Assembly (NCBI GenBank): GCA_016125135.1
Contig: WGMJ01000009.1
Span: 1-64,000, forward strand
From: Alphaproteobacteria bacterium
GTDB lineage: Bacteria > Pseudomonadota > Alphaproteobacteria > Micavibrionales > Micavibrionaceae
Length of the DNA: 64,000 nucleotides
Direction of reading: 5' to 3'
The notes beneath the pieces were generated by a model. It saw only the letters and a program-made list of their open reading frames with translations. It was not told where the DNA came from and made no database searches. Positions 50,269 to 58,855 of the stretch are shown here, one piece after another (position 1 is the first letter of the stretch; each line of letters begins with the position of its first letter). A program made the position numbers and the translations under genes.

Positions 50269-51219
50269 TTATGCTTTTGCCCTTACCAGCTCCAGAACTT
50301 CCTGTGCGCAGCCCCATGAAAGTGTGGGGCCAGAGCCGCCATGCCCGTAATTATGGATGATGTACTTGTCACCGCCCAATGTCTCTGCCTCCAGCCTGAT
50401 TTCAGGCCGCATCGGGCGAAACCCGACTTTTACGCCCAGAATTTCGGCATTTTTTGTTTGCGGGCATAGTGCATGGCAACGCTTTATAATGCCGTCAATT
50501 TCTTCCTGCGTGGCTTCAGGCCGCGTGTCATGATCGTCATGCGTCCCACCCATAATCATAACATCACGCCGTGGAATAACATAAGCCATGTATGCAGGAT
50601 CTTGTGTATCACTCCAGTTTTCATTCATTGTCTTGCTAGCAATCAGAACAACACCACGGATCGGGTACATGCTTTTGTCATCTGCCAATAATTTGCTGCC
50701 CATACCTGTGCAATTAATAACAACCAACCCTTGCGCAAAACATTCATCAATATGTTTTATCTGTTGCAGCTCTATAGTGCCGCCGTCATCTATATATTGC
50801 TTTTGCAAATAGGGCAGATAATAACTCATGTCCGAAACAAATGTTTTAAACCTGTATAGGCCCAGAACATTGTCATTTTCGCTGCCCTCCTGTTTCAATA
50901 GCGTGCCATCTTCGACAACATCGTGCCAGAAAGGCTTTTCAAACGACTTTCTTAAAACATTGTGTGCCACGATAGGCAGAACGCCACTTTCAGGCCTCAT
51001 TACTTCCTGCTGGAACACACCATAGGCATGGCGCGCCCATTTTAAAACACGTTCGGGCGGGTTTGCTTCGTAGGGCTTCCATAAAGCCGCCGAGACACCC
51101 GAAGCGCTATTGATGCCATAGTCTTTTGTGATTATTTTTGTCTGATAGCCTGCACGTTGAAGCGTAAGCGCCGTCGTAAGCCCTGTAATTCCTGCGCCGA
51201 TAATAATTATTTCCGCCAT
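50269..51219 (-). CDS. D-amino-acid oxidase family flavoenzyme
   Basis: The ATG at 51219 gives 316 residues starting MAEIIIIGAGITGLTTALTLQRAGY, the FAD-binding Rossmann motif; a frame extended to 51258 adds 13 unsupported residues. The C-terminal part has VGFRPMRPEIRLE, whose Arg binds the substrate carboxylate in D-amino-acid oxidases, PIRGVV, and NYGHGGSGPTLSWGCAQEV, the family signature. It should oxidise a D-amino acid (possibly D-Asp or a neutral one) to the oxo acid with peroxide as by-product. It is divergent from the ABC exporter gene, with 40 bases between the starts. Confidence 0.9.
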   Translation of the reverse strand: MAEIIIIGAGITGLTTALTLQRAGYQTKIITKDYGINSASGVSAALWKPYEANPPERVLKWARHAYGVFQQEVMRPESGVLPIVAHNVLRKSFEKPFWHDVVEDGTLLKQEGSENDNVLGLYRFKTFVSDMSYYLPYLQKQYIDDGGTIELQQIKHIDECFAQGLVVINCTGMGSKLLADDKSMYPIRGVVLIASKTMNENWSDTQDPAYMAYVIPRRDVMIMGGTHDDHDTRPEATQEEIDGIIKRCHALCPQTKNAEILGVKVGFRPMRPEIRLEAETLGGDKYIIHNYGHGGSGPTLSWGCAQEVLELVRAKA

Positions 51220-51259
51220 TATATGGCAGATTATCGGCCTTTCTGGTAAATTTGGCAAA

Positions 51260-53092
51260 ATGTTTCTCGCACTCTTTAACCGTGAAAGGCTTTATCAGGA
51301 CTGGCTCCGCAAGAACCAGCCCGAAAATCTGCCCAATAGAGTTTTCCCGCTACTCGTACATTTCAGCAAAATCATGCCTGTAAAATTCTGGGGTATGGTT
51401 CTCATCAACTCGCTTGGCGTTCTGTGTATAGCTGCAATTCCTTATGAGTTAAAAACGATTACAAACAATATTATCTCTACTGGCGGGCAGATCCCCGCGG
51501 ATTTCTGGCACAGCGACCTTGGCAAAAGTTTTATCGAATTTTGTTTTATTGTGTGCGGGTCTTATATGTTCTTCTGGGTGGTGTGGCTTTTTTCATTCAC
51601 ACTGCGCAACCCTTTAATGGGGCGCATTTTGCAAGAAATTTACTCCTATGTTCTCAAGCATGACCCCACCTATTTCGACAACCAGCTCTCGGGGCGCGTA
51701 ATCCAGAAGTCGGTTGATCTTTGCAATCAATCCATGTGGATGTTCGAGCAATTCTGGTGGACCTACACAAATAATTTTATTTATTTCACAGCGGCGATTG
51801 CATTTTTAAGCTTCGCCAATCCTCTTCTGGGCATTGGCCTTGTTGCATGGCTTCTCGTTTACTTCTCCCTCGTTGGTTTCATGGGCTACAAAATTATTCC
51901 TTATTCCGCTGCAATGAGTGATGCCCGTGCCCTTGTTACAGGGCGTTACGCCGATGTAATTACGAATATCCGCAATATGTTCCTGTTTGCCTCCCGCACG
52001 CCCGAGGAAGGCCGCCTGGCTAATGCCATCAATAACCGCATTAATAAAGGCCAGACTGTTTATCTTGCAACCTTGAATGCTCGTGTGCCGATGCACGTAT
52101 TAAGCATACTCGGTTTTATCGGCTTTTATGGCGGCTGTATTCTTGCAATCAGCCACGGCCTCATCACGGTTGGTGACTTTGCGATGGTCGGCACACTCAC
52201 GGCTGTTATTATGACCCGTGCCAATGATGTGGCGAATAACCTGCCCGAACTTTTTGAAAATATTGGTAGTGCACAGGAAAGTATTGATATGCTTTTTACA
52301 CCGCACCGCCTGCAAGACCGTGAAGGCGCCATTCCTTTAGAAATTAAACAAGGCAGCATCAACTTCAAGAACGTCAATTTTGCCTATGATAACCGCATAC
52401 CTGTGTTTCATAATTTCAACCTGCACATAAAGCCGGGCGAGCGTATTGGCCTTGTTGGCCCTTCTGGTTCGGGCAAGTCAACACTCGTCTCGTTACTCCT
52501 AAGGCTTTATGACATCGAGAGCGGCGAAATTGCCGTTGACGGGCAAAATATCAGCCATGCATCACAAGAAAGTTTACGCCGGCAAATTTCCATGATCCCG
52601 CAAGAAAGTGTACTGTTTCACCGCTCGCTTGCAGATAATATCCGCTACGGGCGTGAAAGCGCATCGGATGAAGAAGTGATTGCAGCCGCCAAAGCTGCAG
52701 AGGCACATGAATTTATCGAGGCGTTACCACTTGATTATAAAACACTCGTTGGCGAGCGCGGTGTAAAACTCTCGGGCGGGCAACGGCAAAGAATTGCGAT
52801 AGCGCGCGCTTTATTAAAGAACGCCCCCATTCTGGTTCTCGACGAAGCCACAAGCGCCCTTGATAGCGAGAGCGAGGTTCATATCCAGCGCGCCATCCGT
52901 AATGCCATGGAAGGAAAAACAGTTATCGCAATTGCACACCGGCTTTCCACCATCGCCCATCTCGACCGGCTTATTGTTATGAGTAAGGGTAAAATTGTCG
53001 AAGATGGCTCGCATACCGAACTCCTTGAAAAAGGCGGGCTTTATGCGCAACTTTGGGCACATCAATCGGGTGGATTTTTACAAGAACATTGA
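51260..53092 (+). CDS. ABC exporter, fused permease and ATPase (MsbA/multidrug type)
   Basis: The 610-residue half-transporter has six membrane helices (about residues 40-330) and a nucleotide-binding domain with Walker A GPSGSGKST, Q-loop MIPQESVLFH, signature LSGGQRQRIAIARALL, Walker B ILVLDEATSALD and H-loop IAHRLST. A homodimer is expected. Many such proteins move lipids or drugs, but the cargo is not clear and no lpx gene is adjacent. A GCCAAG-N6-CTTGGC hairpin follows the stop (53099-53116). Confidence 0.92.
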   Translation: MFLALFNRERLYQDWLRKNQPENLPNRVFPLLVHFSKIMPVKFWGMVLINSLGVLCIAAIPYELKTITNNIISTGGQIPADFWHSDLGKSFIEFCFIVCGSYMFFWVVWLFSFTLRNPLMGRILQEIYSYVLKHDPTYFDNQLSGRVIQKSVDLCNQSMWMFEQFWWTYTNNFIYFTAAIAFLSFANPLLGIGLVAWLLVYFSLVGFMGYKIIPYSAAMSDARALVTGRYADVITNIRNMFLFASRTPEEGRLANAINNRINKGQTVYLATLNARVPMHVLSILGFIGFYGGCILAISHGLITVGDFAMVGTLTAVIMTRANDVANNLPELFENIGSAQESIDMLFTPHRLQDREGAIPLEIKQGSINFKNVNFAYDNRIPVFHNFNLHIKPGERIGLVGPSGSGKSTLVSLLLRLYDIESGEIAVDGQNISHASQESLRRQISMIPQESVLFHRSLADNIRYGRESASDEEVIAAAKAAEAHEFIEALPLDYKTLVGERGVKLSGGQRQRIAIARALLKNAPILVLDEATSALDSESEVHIQRAIRNAMEGKTVIAIAHRLSTIAHLDRLIVMSKGKIVEDGSHTELLEKGGLYAQLWAHQSGGFLQEH

Positions 53093-53246
53093 TTTTGGGC
53101 CAAGTTTTACCTTGGCAATTCCACACTTGCTGCGGTGAGTCATAGAAGTTTTGGTAATAAAAACAATTGAATCACTTAGACTCGTACATAAGGGTCAGGT
53201 TCTCTGGCCCATCAACCTTTCTTCATTTCTTGAAAAGGACATTTAC

Positions 53247-53840
53247 ATGATCAATATAAAACCTCTTATCGCTGAACTACTCGGAACATTCCTTCTGGCA
53301 CTTGTTGTCACATGTATGCTGGGGGGTGCATTTCCAGTGCCTGTCGCTGTCATGGCGGGTCTTGCTCTCGGGCTTGGTGTTTATATTTTTGGTGGCATAT
53401 CCGGCGCACATCTCAATCCGGCCATTACTTTAGGCTTGCTGGCTATTAAAAAAGTAACCATGAAAGACGCTGGTCTTTACATCGTTGCGCAACTTATTGG
53501 GGGCGCCCTCGCTATGATGGTTGTTGGTGAGCTTCTCACAGCGCCAACCCTCACTGTAGGCACTGACCACATGATCCTCCTCTGGGAAGGCCTCGGCGCT
53601 ATGGTTCTTGCACTTGGCGTTGCCGCGGTTGTGCATGGTAAAACATCACAAGGCTCTTCAGGTCTTGTTGTTGGTGGTGCCTTGATGCTTGGTATCGCGC
53701 TTGCTGTTATCGGTGGTACAAACGGTATGTTGAACCCGGCTGTCGCTATCGCAACAGGTTCCATCTCTTTGCATTATATCTTGGGGCCAATCATCGGCGC
53801 TGTTGTTGGTATGTTTGTTTATAAGCATATCGCTGAGTAA
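53247..53840 (+). CDS. Aquaporin/MIP-family channel
   Basis: The ATG at 53247 gives 197 residues beginning MINIKPLIAELLGTFLLAL, with an AAAGGA ribosome site; an extended frame from 53151 is rejected. Six membrane helices carry the two NPA motifs, HLNPAITLGL and MLNPAVAIA. The protein is shorter than many aquaporins. The aromatic/arginine position after the second NPA is Val in place of Arg (NPAVAIA rather than NPAR), so the selectivity may differ from water channels. The 154-base gap upstream may be a leader. A strong terminator follows. Confidence 0.9.
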   Translation: MINIKPLIAELLGTFLLALVVTCMLGGAFPVPVAVMAGLALGLGVYIFGGISGAHLNPAITLGLLAIKKVTMKDAGLYIVAQLIGGALAMMVVGELLTAPTLTVGTDHMILLWEGLGAMVLALGVAAVVHGKTSQGSSGLVVGGALMLGIALAVIGGTNGMLNPAVAIATGSISLHYILGPIIGAVVGMFVYKHIAE

Positions 53841-53864
53841 GTATTTTCTCCTGTAAAACACTTG

Positions 53865-53890
53865 AAAGCCGCCCCCGCCAGGGCGGCTTT
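53865..53890 (+). terminator. Rho-independent terminator after the aquaporin gene
   Basis: AAAGCCGCCC and GGGCGGCTTT pair around a six-base loop, followed by TATTTT. It separates the aquaporin gene from the solute-binding protein gene downstream. Confidence 0.9.
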
Positions 53891-53941
53891 TATTTTGTGC
53901 CGGTTTCAGCTAAAGTCCTACATAATCGGAGACTTAATTAT

Positions 53942-54766
53942 ATGAAACAGTTTTTATTTCTGCTTATCGTTCTTTTATCTGCATCTTCTTCTGCCCATGC
54001 CGCCGAGTCTACCTATGACCGCGTGATTGCAAAAAATGAAATTGTTTGCGGCGTTGCGCCATGGGCCCCCTATAAAGAATACGACCCCAATACAAAAGAA
54101 TGGAAAGGCTTTGCAATTGAAATATACAAACGCGCCTTTGCAACCCTTGATATAAAAGTAACTTTCAAGGAAGTCATTCTTGGTGCACAGGTACAGGATT
54201 TGAACAATGGTAATGTTGATGCCATTTGTGATGACGGGCCATGGACAATGTCATCCGGCAAATTTGTTGAATATTCCGATCCGCTTTACGCCAGCATTGT
54301 TTTTCCCTATGTCCGCAAGGGTGATGCGCGCTTTAAAACACGTGCCGACCTGAACAAAGCGGATATAAAATTCACCGGCATTGATGGTGACCTTTCAAGT
54401 GATCTGGTGCGCCGCCTGTTCCCGCAAGCACAGCTTGCCACAATGCCTGGCAATACCGATGTTTCACAACTTTATCTGAACGTCGCCACCAAAAAAGCCG
54501 ATATTGTGATTGCCGACCCCGGTTCTTTCTCGGCCTATAACGAAACCAACCCCGGCCAACTTGTACCACTTTTCAAAGACACGCCTTTGGGCCGTTATAA
54601 AACTGTCATTAGCGTTAAAAAGGGCGATGTAAAAATGCTAGGCCTTGTGAATCAGGCAGTTGATAACGCGCTTGCTTTCGGGATTGCTGATGAAATTCTT
54701 GACGGGTTTGATCCGACACATGACAAACTGGCCCGCGTCAGAAGCCGTTTCGTAACAGGTCAATAA
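53942..54766 (+). CDS. Orphan family 3 solute-binding protein
   Basis: The ATG at 53942 gives 274 residues with a signal peptide (FLFLLIVLLSASSSAHA) and a GGAG ribosome site. The mature protein is a two-lobed amino-acid-type binding protein (VCGVAPWAPYKEYDPNTKEWKGFAIEIYKRAFATLDIKV). It is clearly a paralogue of the protein at 15617-16447, sharing CGV-x-P-DPNTKE-GF-IxKR-LDIKV. As with that gene, no ABC permease or ATPase gene lies nearby, and the previous gene is a membrane channel with its own terminator. The ligand is unknown. Confidence 0.85.
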   Translation: MKQFLFLLIVLLSASSSAHAAESTYDRVIAKNEIVCGVAPWAPYKEYDPNTKEWKGFAIEIYKRAFATLDIKVTFKEVILGAQVQDLNNGNVDAICDDGPWTMSSGKFVEYSDPLYASIVFPYVRKGDARFKTRADLNKADIKFTGIDGDLSSDLVRRLFPQAQLATMPGNTDVSQLYLNVATKKADIVIADPGSFSAYNETNPGQLVPLFKDTPLGRYKTVISVKKGDVKMLGLVNQAVDNALAFGIADEILDGFDPTHDKLARVRSRFVTGQ

Positions 54767-55426
54767 TTACGCATACATCCTGCTGCTCATAACGAGTATC
54801 TGGTTATAAGCGGCCTCGTCATAGAAGGGCTGTATATGTGTTACAGCCTCACTCTTCTTCACAAATTCGAGTGCATCACCAGCGTAGCCTGCATCTTTCC
54901 AAGCGGTTTGCAGCCTGTCACCACGTGCCATAAGGGCTACGCCACACATTATTTTTGTCAGGAAAGATGACGGTAGTAATTTTGTTTCAGCCAGATTAAC
55001 CAATGAAACAGCATCAGGGCCTTTAGCCGCCGCTGCATGAACTCCCTTTAAATAGCCCGCGCCACAAAATAATAGCACTGTATGCGCAGGGCTGTTTTCA
55101 ACCTGTTGGCCAGCCAGTTTATAGAGAACTTCCCCGCGGGCGGATAACGCACCATCAGGAAATTCTACCGTTACCACTGGCAGGTCTCCGCGTGCGTGCG
55201 CTAAAGATTCAACAAAAGCAAGGGAATCATTCCGGCTACCCGCTTCGATGACAACAGGTGTGCCTGCGGCCGCATTCTTGATAACCCATTCCTGCACCGC
55301 ACGTTCATGCGCTGCGCCATCATGGCTTTCGCCTATGGCAATGATATTTGTATTGCTGCGGCAAGGGAAAACCTCGCCGCAAACCGTGGCAAGATTCTTA
55401 TGGTTTTGTGTAAGGGTAAAGCGCAT
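54767..55426 (-). CDS. ChaN/EreA-like protein of unknown function
   Basis: The 219-residue product has the pattern NIIAIGESHDGAAHERAVQEWVI near the start, followed by TPVVIEAG and later VVTVEFPDGALSARG, which resembles the GExH plus Glu arrangement of the ChaN/EreA/TIKI fold. The similarity is at motif level only. No signal peptide is present, which argues for a cytoplasmic role. Two Cys lie in VCGEVFPC and one in LLFCGAGY. Its stop codon lies directly against the end of the convergent binding-protein gene. Function not assigned. Confidence 0.6.
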   Translation of the reverse strand: MRFTLTQNHKNLATVCGEVFPCRSNTNIIAIGESHDGAAHERAVQEWVIKNAAAGTPVVIEAGSRNDSLAFVESLAHARGDLPVVTVEFPDGALSARGEVLYKLAGQQVENSPAHTVLLFCGAGYLKGVHAAAAKGPDAVSLVNLAETKLLPSSFLTKIMCGVALMARGDRLQTAWKDAGYAGDALEFVKKSEAVTHIQPFYDEAAYNQILVMSSRMYA

Positions 55427-55464
55427 GCCGCAACATATCCGATAGCTGGAAAATATGTCAACGC

Positions 55465-55728
55465 CTAATCCGCCTTATTATGACGGCGAAGCCAGGAAGC
55501 CGCGTAACCGCATATCGGTACAATATGGAGCCCTTCTTTTTCTGCCGTTTTTACCACTTGCTCCATCAGCCGGCCAGCCGCCCCTGTACCCCGCAATTCG
55601 GGCGGCGCCTCCACGTAATCGATATAAAGTGTGCCCGCTTCCTTGCGGTATTTGGCGTAGGCAAAAGCCCCTTCCGTATGAAGCTCATACTGGTGTTGCG
55701 CTATGTGGTCGGTAAATGTTTCTGTCAT
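55465..55728 (-). CDS. Small GNAT-like N-acetyltransferase (YjdJ/NATD1 type)
   Basis: The ATG at 55728 gives 87 residues, the usual length for the short GNAT family also found in eukaryotic NATD1. Visible are YELHTEGAFAYAKYRKEAGTLYIDYVEAPPELRGTGAAGRLMEQVV with the acetyl-CoA loop RGTGAA, and the family ending VPICGYAASWLRRH. A longer frame upstream runs through the tRNA region and is rejected. The substrate is unknown. Confidence 0.88.
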   Translation of the reverse strand: MTETFTDHIAQHQYELHTEGAFAYAKYRKEAGTLYIDYVEAPPELRGTGAAGRLMEQVVKTAEKEGLHIVPICGYAASWLRRHNKAD

Positions 55729-55780
55729 ATTATTGAGATACGCTGATTTATTGATCTGGCAAGAACCATCACGCGAAAAA

Positions 55781-55870
55781 TGGCGGAAAGGATGAGATTC
55801 GAACTCACGGTACGATTGCTCGTACACACGCTTTCCAAGCGTGCGCCTTCAACCACTCGGCCACCTTTCC
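55781..55870 (-). tRNA. tRNA-Ser (anticodon GGA)
   Basis: Ninety bases on the minus strand fold as a class II tRNA. The acceptor stem GGAAAGG pairs with CCTTTCC, followed by discriminator G and an encoded CCA at the 3' end. The D arm has GCCGAGTGGTTGAAGGC, the anticodon stem CACGC/GCGTG encloses TTGGAAA with GGA at 55834-55836, a long variable arm (GTACGAGCAATCGTAC) is present, and the T loop is GTTCGAATC. Confidence 0.97.
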
Positions 55871-56014
55871 GCACTTGAAAAAAGCATATTTAGCCGCAAA
55901 CGATAGGCAAGGCAAAGTTTTTCTCTGAAAACGGCAAAAACCTGCCATTTTCTACGGGAAAACACCGTTAAAACCCTTCCGGAAAACGCTATATTCAGCT
56001 AGTTTCCATACTCT

Positions 56015-57199
56015 ATGAGTAAACAGACAACCATTCTGCAGATCGTCCCCGAGATTGGCGTTGGCGGGGCCGAGCAGGCCGTGATTGATGTGGCCTATGC
56101 GCTGGTCAAACGGAATGTCCGCGCTATTGTGGTAGCAAATGGCGGCCACCGTCTGCCCGAGTTCTTGCGCACTGGTGCTGAACATATACAAATGGATGTC
56201 GACACGAAAAACCCTTTCAAGGTGTGGCAGAATTCACTCAGGCTCCGCGATATTATCAAGAAGCACAAAGTTGATATTGTCCATGCAAGAAGCCGTGCCC
56301 CTGCATGGAGCGCATGGCAGGCTGTAAAAAATACACGTACTGCCTTCATGACGACATGCCACGCGCCTTACAAAATTTCGAACGAAATGAAGCGCAAATA
56401 TAATGCCATCATGACCAAGGGGGAGCGCGTGATTGCGATTTCAGAATTCGTGGCCAATTACCTGCGCGAGAATTACGAGTTTTTACAGCAGAATATCCGC
56501 GTTGTGCCACGTGGTATTGCGCTCGAAAAATATCACCCCGCCGCCGTTACACCCGAGCGCCTCGCCAAGCTACAGCGCGAATGGCGTGTGCCCGATGGCC
56601 AGCGTATTATTCTTTGCCCCGGCCGCCTGACGAAATGGAAAGGCCAGGCCGTGATGCTGGAAGCTTTCTCGAAGCTGAAAGAGAAGGATATCTGGCTTGT
56701 GATGGTGGGCTCTGACCAAGGACGCAGCGAATACAGACAGGCGCTTGAAAGCCAGATAAACATGTTCGAATTACAAGAGCGCGTGCGCATTATCGACCAT
56801 TGCGATGACATGCCTGCAGCTTACGTGCTGGCAACTGCTGTTTGTGTACCCAGCATCGAGCCGGAAGGCTTTGGCCGCGTGGCCGTTGAAGCACAAGCCA
56901 TGGGCCGTATATGTATTGCGACGGGCCACGGCGCCGCTGTTGAAACCGTGATTGATAATAAAACGGGGTTTTTGGTGCCGCCCAATGATGGCGAAGCTCT
57001 GGCCAAGAAAATAGAGCATGTTTTAGCGCTTTCCCCTGAAAAACTGGATGCCATTGTATATGAAGGCATGAATAATGCCGTGCAGAAATTCGGCCGCGAA
57101 CAGATGCTGGAAAAAACAATTAATGTTTATAATGAACTTTTACCTGCCGAAAAGCATATTCCTATAGAGGAACAAGCACGTAAAACAAAAGCGGCATGA
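56015..57199 (+). CDS. GT4-family glycosyltransferase, probably LPS core
   Basis: The 394-residue protein has the GT-B fold: VPEIGVGGAEQAVIDVAYAL at the start, ILCPGRLTKWKGQAVMLEAFSKL (donor phosphate loop) and CVPSIEPEGFGRVAVEAQAMGRICIATGHGAAVETV with the Ex7E motif. Such proteins add hexoses to lipopolysaccharide core in Alphaproteobacteria. The next gene is an ADP-heptose-type GT9 transferase with a four-base overlap, which supports an LPS core role. Donor and acceptor are inferred from context only. Confidence 0.9.
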   Translation: MSKQTTILQIVPEIGVGGAEQAVIDVAYALVKRNVRAIVVANGGHRLPEFLRTGAEHIQMDVDTKNPFKVWQNSLRLRDIIKKHKVDIVHARSRAPAWSAWQAVKNTRTAFMTTCHAPYKISNEMKRKYNAIMTKGERVIAISEFVANYLRENYEFLQQNIRVVPRGIALEKYHPAAVTPERLAKLQREWRVPDGQRIILCPGRLTKWKGQAVMLEAFSKLKEKDIWLVMVGSDQGRSEYRQALESQINMFELQERVRIIDHCDDMPAAYVLATAVCVPSIEPEGFGRVAVEAQAMGRICIATGHGAAVETVIDNKTGFLVPPNDGEALAKKIEHVLALSPEKLDAIVYEGMNNAVQKFGREQMLEKTINVYNELLPAEKHIPIEEQARKTKAA

Positions 57200-58161
57200 T
57201 AAAAAACGAAAAAATTCTGGTTATCAAGCGCGGCGCATTGGGCGATTTTATTCAGGCCCTTGGTGCAATGAAGGCTATACGTGCACACCACCCTGAAGCT
57301 GACATTACCCTTCTGACAACCAAGCCTTTTGTCGCCATGGGCGAGAAATGCGGTTACTTCAATAATGTTTATATCGACACAAAAAGCCTGAAAAATCTTT
57401 TTGGCCTGTTTCGTGGCTATAAATTCGATACTGTTTATGACATGCAGAATAATGACCGCACAAGTTTCTACAGCCTCATCAACCGCATTGTAAACCCGCA
57501 AGGGCACTGGGTTGGCGCGTCTTTCTTCGCTACGCGCCGTAATGCTGCAAAAGCCCGTACAGCAAGCACATCACTTGAAGGACACAAACTAACACTATCT
57601 TTAGCTGGCATAGAAAATATTACATTTGATAAAATGGAATGGGCCGCTGGCCAGCTTTTCAACTTACCAATGCCTTATATTCTGCTTGTGCCGGGGGCAT
57701 CACCCACACATCCGGCAAAACGCTGGCCTGCTGAAAATTTTGCAACGCTTGCGGGTGAACTCAAGAAACGTGATATCACGCCCGTTCTTATTGGTGCGCA
57801 GAGCGAACAGGATATTTTGAAGGAAATCGAAGATAAATGCGAAGGCTTGATCAATTTGTGTGGCAAAACAGACTTGCTTGATATCCCAGCCCTTGCACGT
57901 AATGCTACAGGTGTTATTGGCAATGATACCGGCCCACTGCATCTTTCGGCCACGACAGGCGCGCATACGCTTGTTCTTTATAACCTTGCCGAAAGCAACC
58001 CGCAACGACACTTGCCTCCCGGTGAACATGTTTCTTATTTAACAGCTGAAAATGATCTGGCTGAAATTACAGTTGGTCAGGTAATGCAGGTTTTTGTGGT
58101 GTTTTTGCCAGAAAATGCGTCATTACACTCGAATGGATCATCCCCATCAACTGGGCAATAA
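57196..58161 (+). CDS. GT9-family heptosyltransferase-like glycosyltransferase
   Basis: The 321-residue protein resembles LPS heptosyltransferases: ILVIKRGALGDFIQALGAMKAIRAHHP at the start, the central LLVPGASPTHPAKRWPAENFATLA and IGNDTGPLHLSATTGAHTLVLY, a signature of the family. The last 31 codons lie over the end of the convergent SDR gene (95 bases), and the final 15 or so residues (ENASLHSNGSSPSTGQ) look like an extension beyond the usual fold end. It is coupled to the GT4 gene upstream by a four-base overlap. Confidence 0.9.
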   Translation: MIKNEKILVIKRGALGDFIQALGAMKAIRAHHPEADITLLTTKPFVAMGEKCGYFNNVYIDTKSLKNLFGLFRGYKFDTVYDMQNNDRTSFYSLINRIVNPQGHWVGASFFATRRNAAKARTASTSLEGHKLTLSLAGIENITFDKMEWAAGQLFNLPMPYILLVPGASPTHPAKRWPAENFATLAGELKKRDITPVLIGAQSEQDILKEIEDKCEGLINLCGKTDLLDIPALARNATGVIGNDTGPLHLSATTGAHTLVLYNLAESNPQRHLPPGEHVSYLTAENDLAEITVGQVMQVFVVFLPENASLHSNGSSPSTGQ

Positions 58162-58855
58162 AGGCTGTCAAAAACGGATATACAATCAGCCTTTTCTTTT
58201 TATCCAGCCCTGCTTTCATAAGCCGTGCAGCTTTTTCGGTGTCCATAAGCAGTGGCATGCGGTAAGGGTTACGGTCTGTCATCGGGGTACGCACAAAGCC
58301 GGGGCAAATGACACTGACATTAACACCGTGCGGCTTTAAAGTTTGCGCGAGTGCTTCACCGTAAAAACGCACCGCTGCTTTTGACGCAGCATAAGCCGGT
58401 GCACCTGGCCACGGCGAATAGGAAACAAGCGAACTCATCAGTACCGCATGACCGCGTCCACGTGCAATCATGCGTGGAATAATCGGGTCAATTGTATGCA
58501 ACACGCCAGTAAGGTTTGTTTCAAAAACCTCATAACCCTGCGCCATAATATCTTTTTCATCAATACCGCCCATACCGCCCGAAATACCGGCGTTTGCAAT
58601 AAGAATATCAAACGGGTAGCGGTGGTCCATTTGCGTTAGATATTGTTGCGTTAAATCACGCGCCCTGACATCCAGAACACTGGTATGCACTTCGGCACCT
58701 AATTGTTCACAGCGTTTTGCAACTGTCTGTAGGCGTTCTGCATCTCGGCCTGTAAGCACAAGCCGTGCCTTACCGCGCGCGTAAATTTCAGCAAGCGCTG
58801 CGCCCAGCCCGCTGCTGGCCCCTGTAATGCAAATGGTTTTACGCTGGTTTGTCAT
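58067..58855 (-). CDS. Short-chain dehydrogenase/reductase
   Basis: Oxidoreductase of the SDR fold, 262 residues: TGASSGLGAALAEIYARG (cofactor loop), DVRARD, NAGISGG, and the catalytic Ser and YxxxK in SSLVSYSPWPGAPAYAASKAAVRFYGEALA. The cofactor loop continues with TGRDAERL, whose Arg suggests NADP(H). Substrate unknown. The start overlaps the rsmA stop by 17 bases, and the end overlaps the GT9 gene by 95 bases, both unusual. Confidence 0.9.
   Translation of the reverse strand: MTNQRKTICITGASSGLGAALAEIYARGKARLVLTGRDAERLQTVAKRCEQLGAEVHTSVLDVRARDLTQQYLTQMDHRYPFDILIANAGISGGMGGIDEKDIMAQGYEVFETNLTGVLHTIDPIIPRMIARGRGHAVLMSSLVSYSPWPGAPAYAASKAAVRFYGEALAQTLKPHGVNVSVICPGFVRTPMTDRNPYRMPLLMDTEKAARLMKAGLDKKKRLIVYPFLTAFIAQLMGMIHSSVMTHFLAKTPQKPALPDQL

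Noticed and set aside
53099-53116. GCCAAG-N6-CTTGGC hairpin as terminator of the ABC exporter gene
   Set aside because: Six base pairs and no T run. Too weak to call a terminator.
56015-58161. Two glycosyltransferases as part of an O-antigen cluster
   Set aside because: No wzx, wzy, sugar-nucleotide synthesis or polymer export gene is adjacent, so an LPS core role is the simpler reading.
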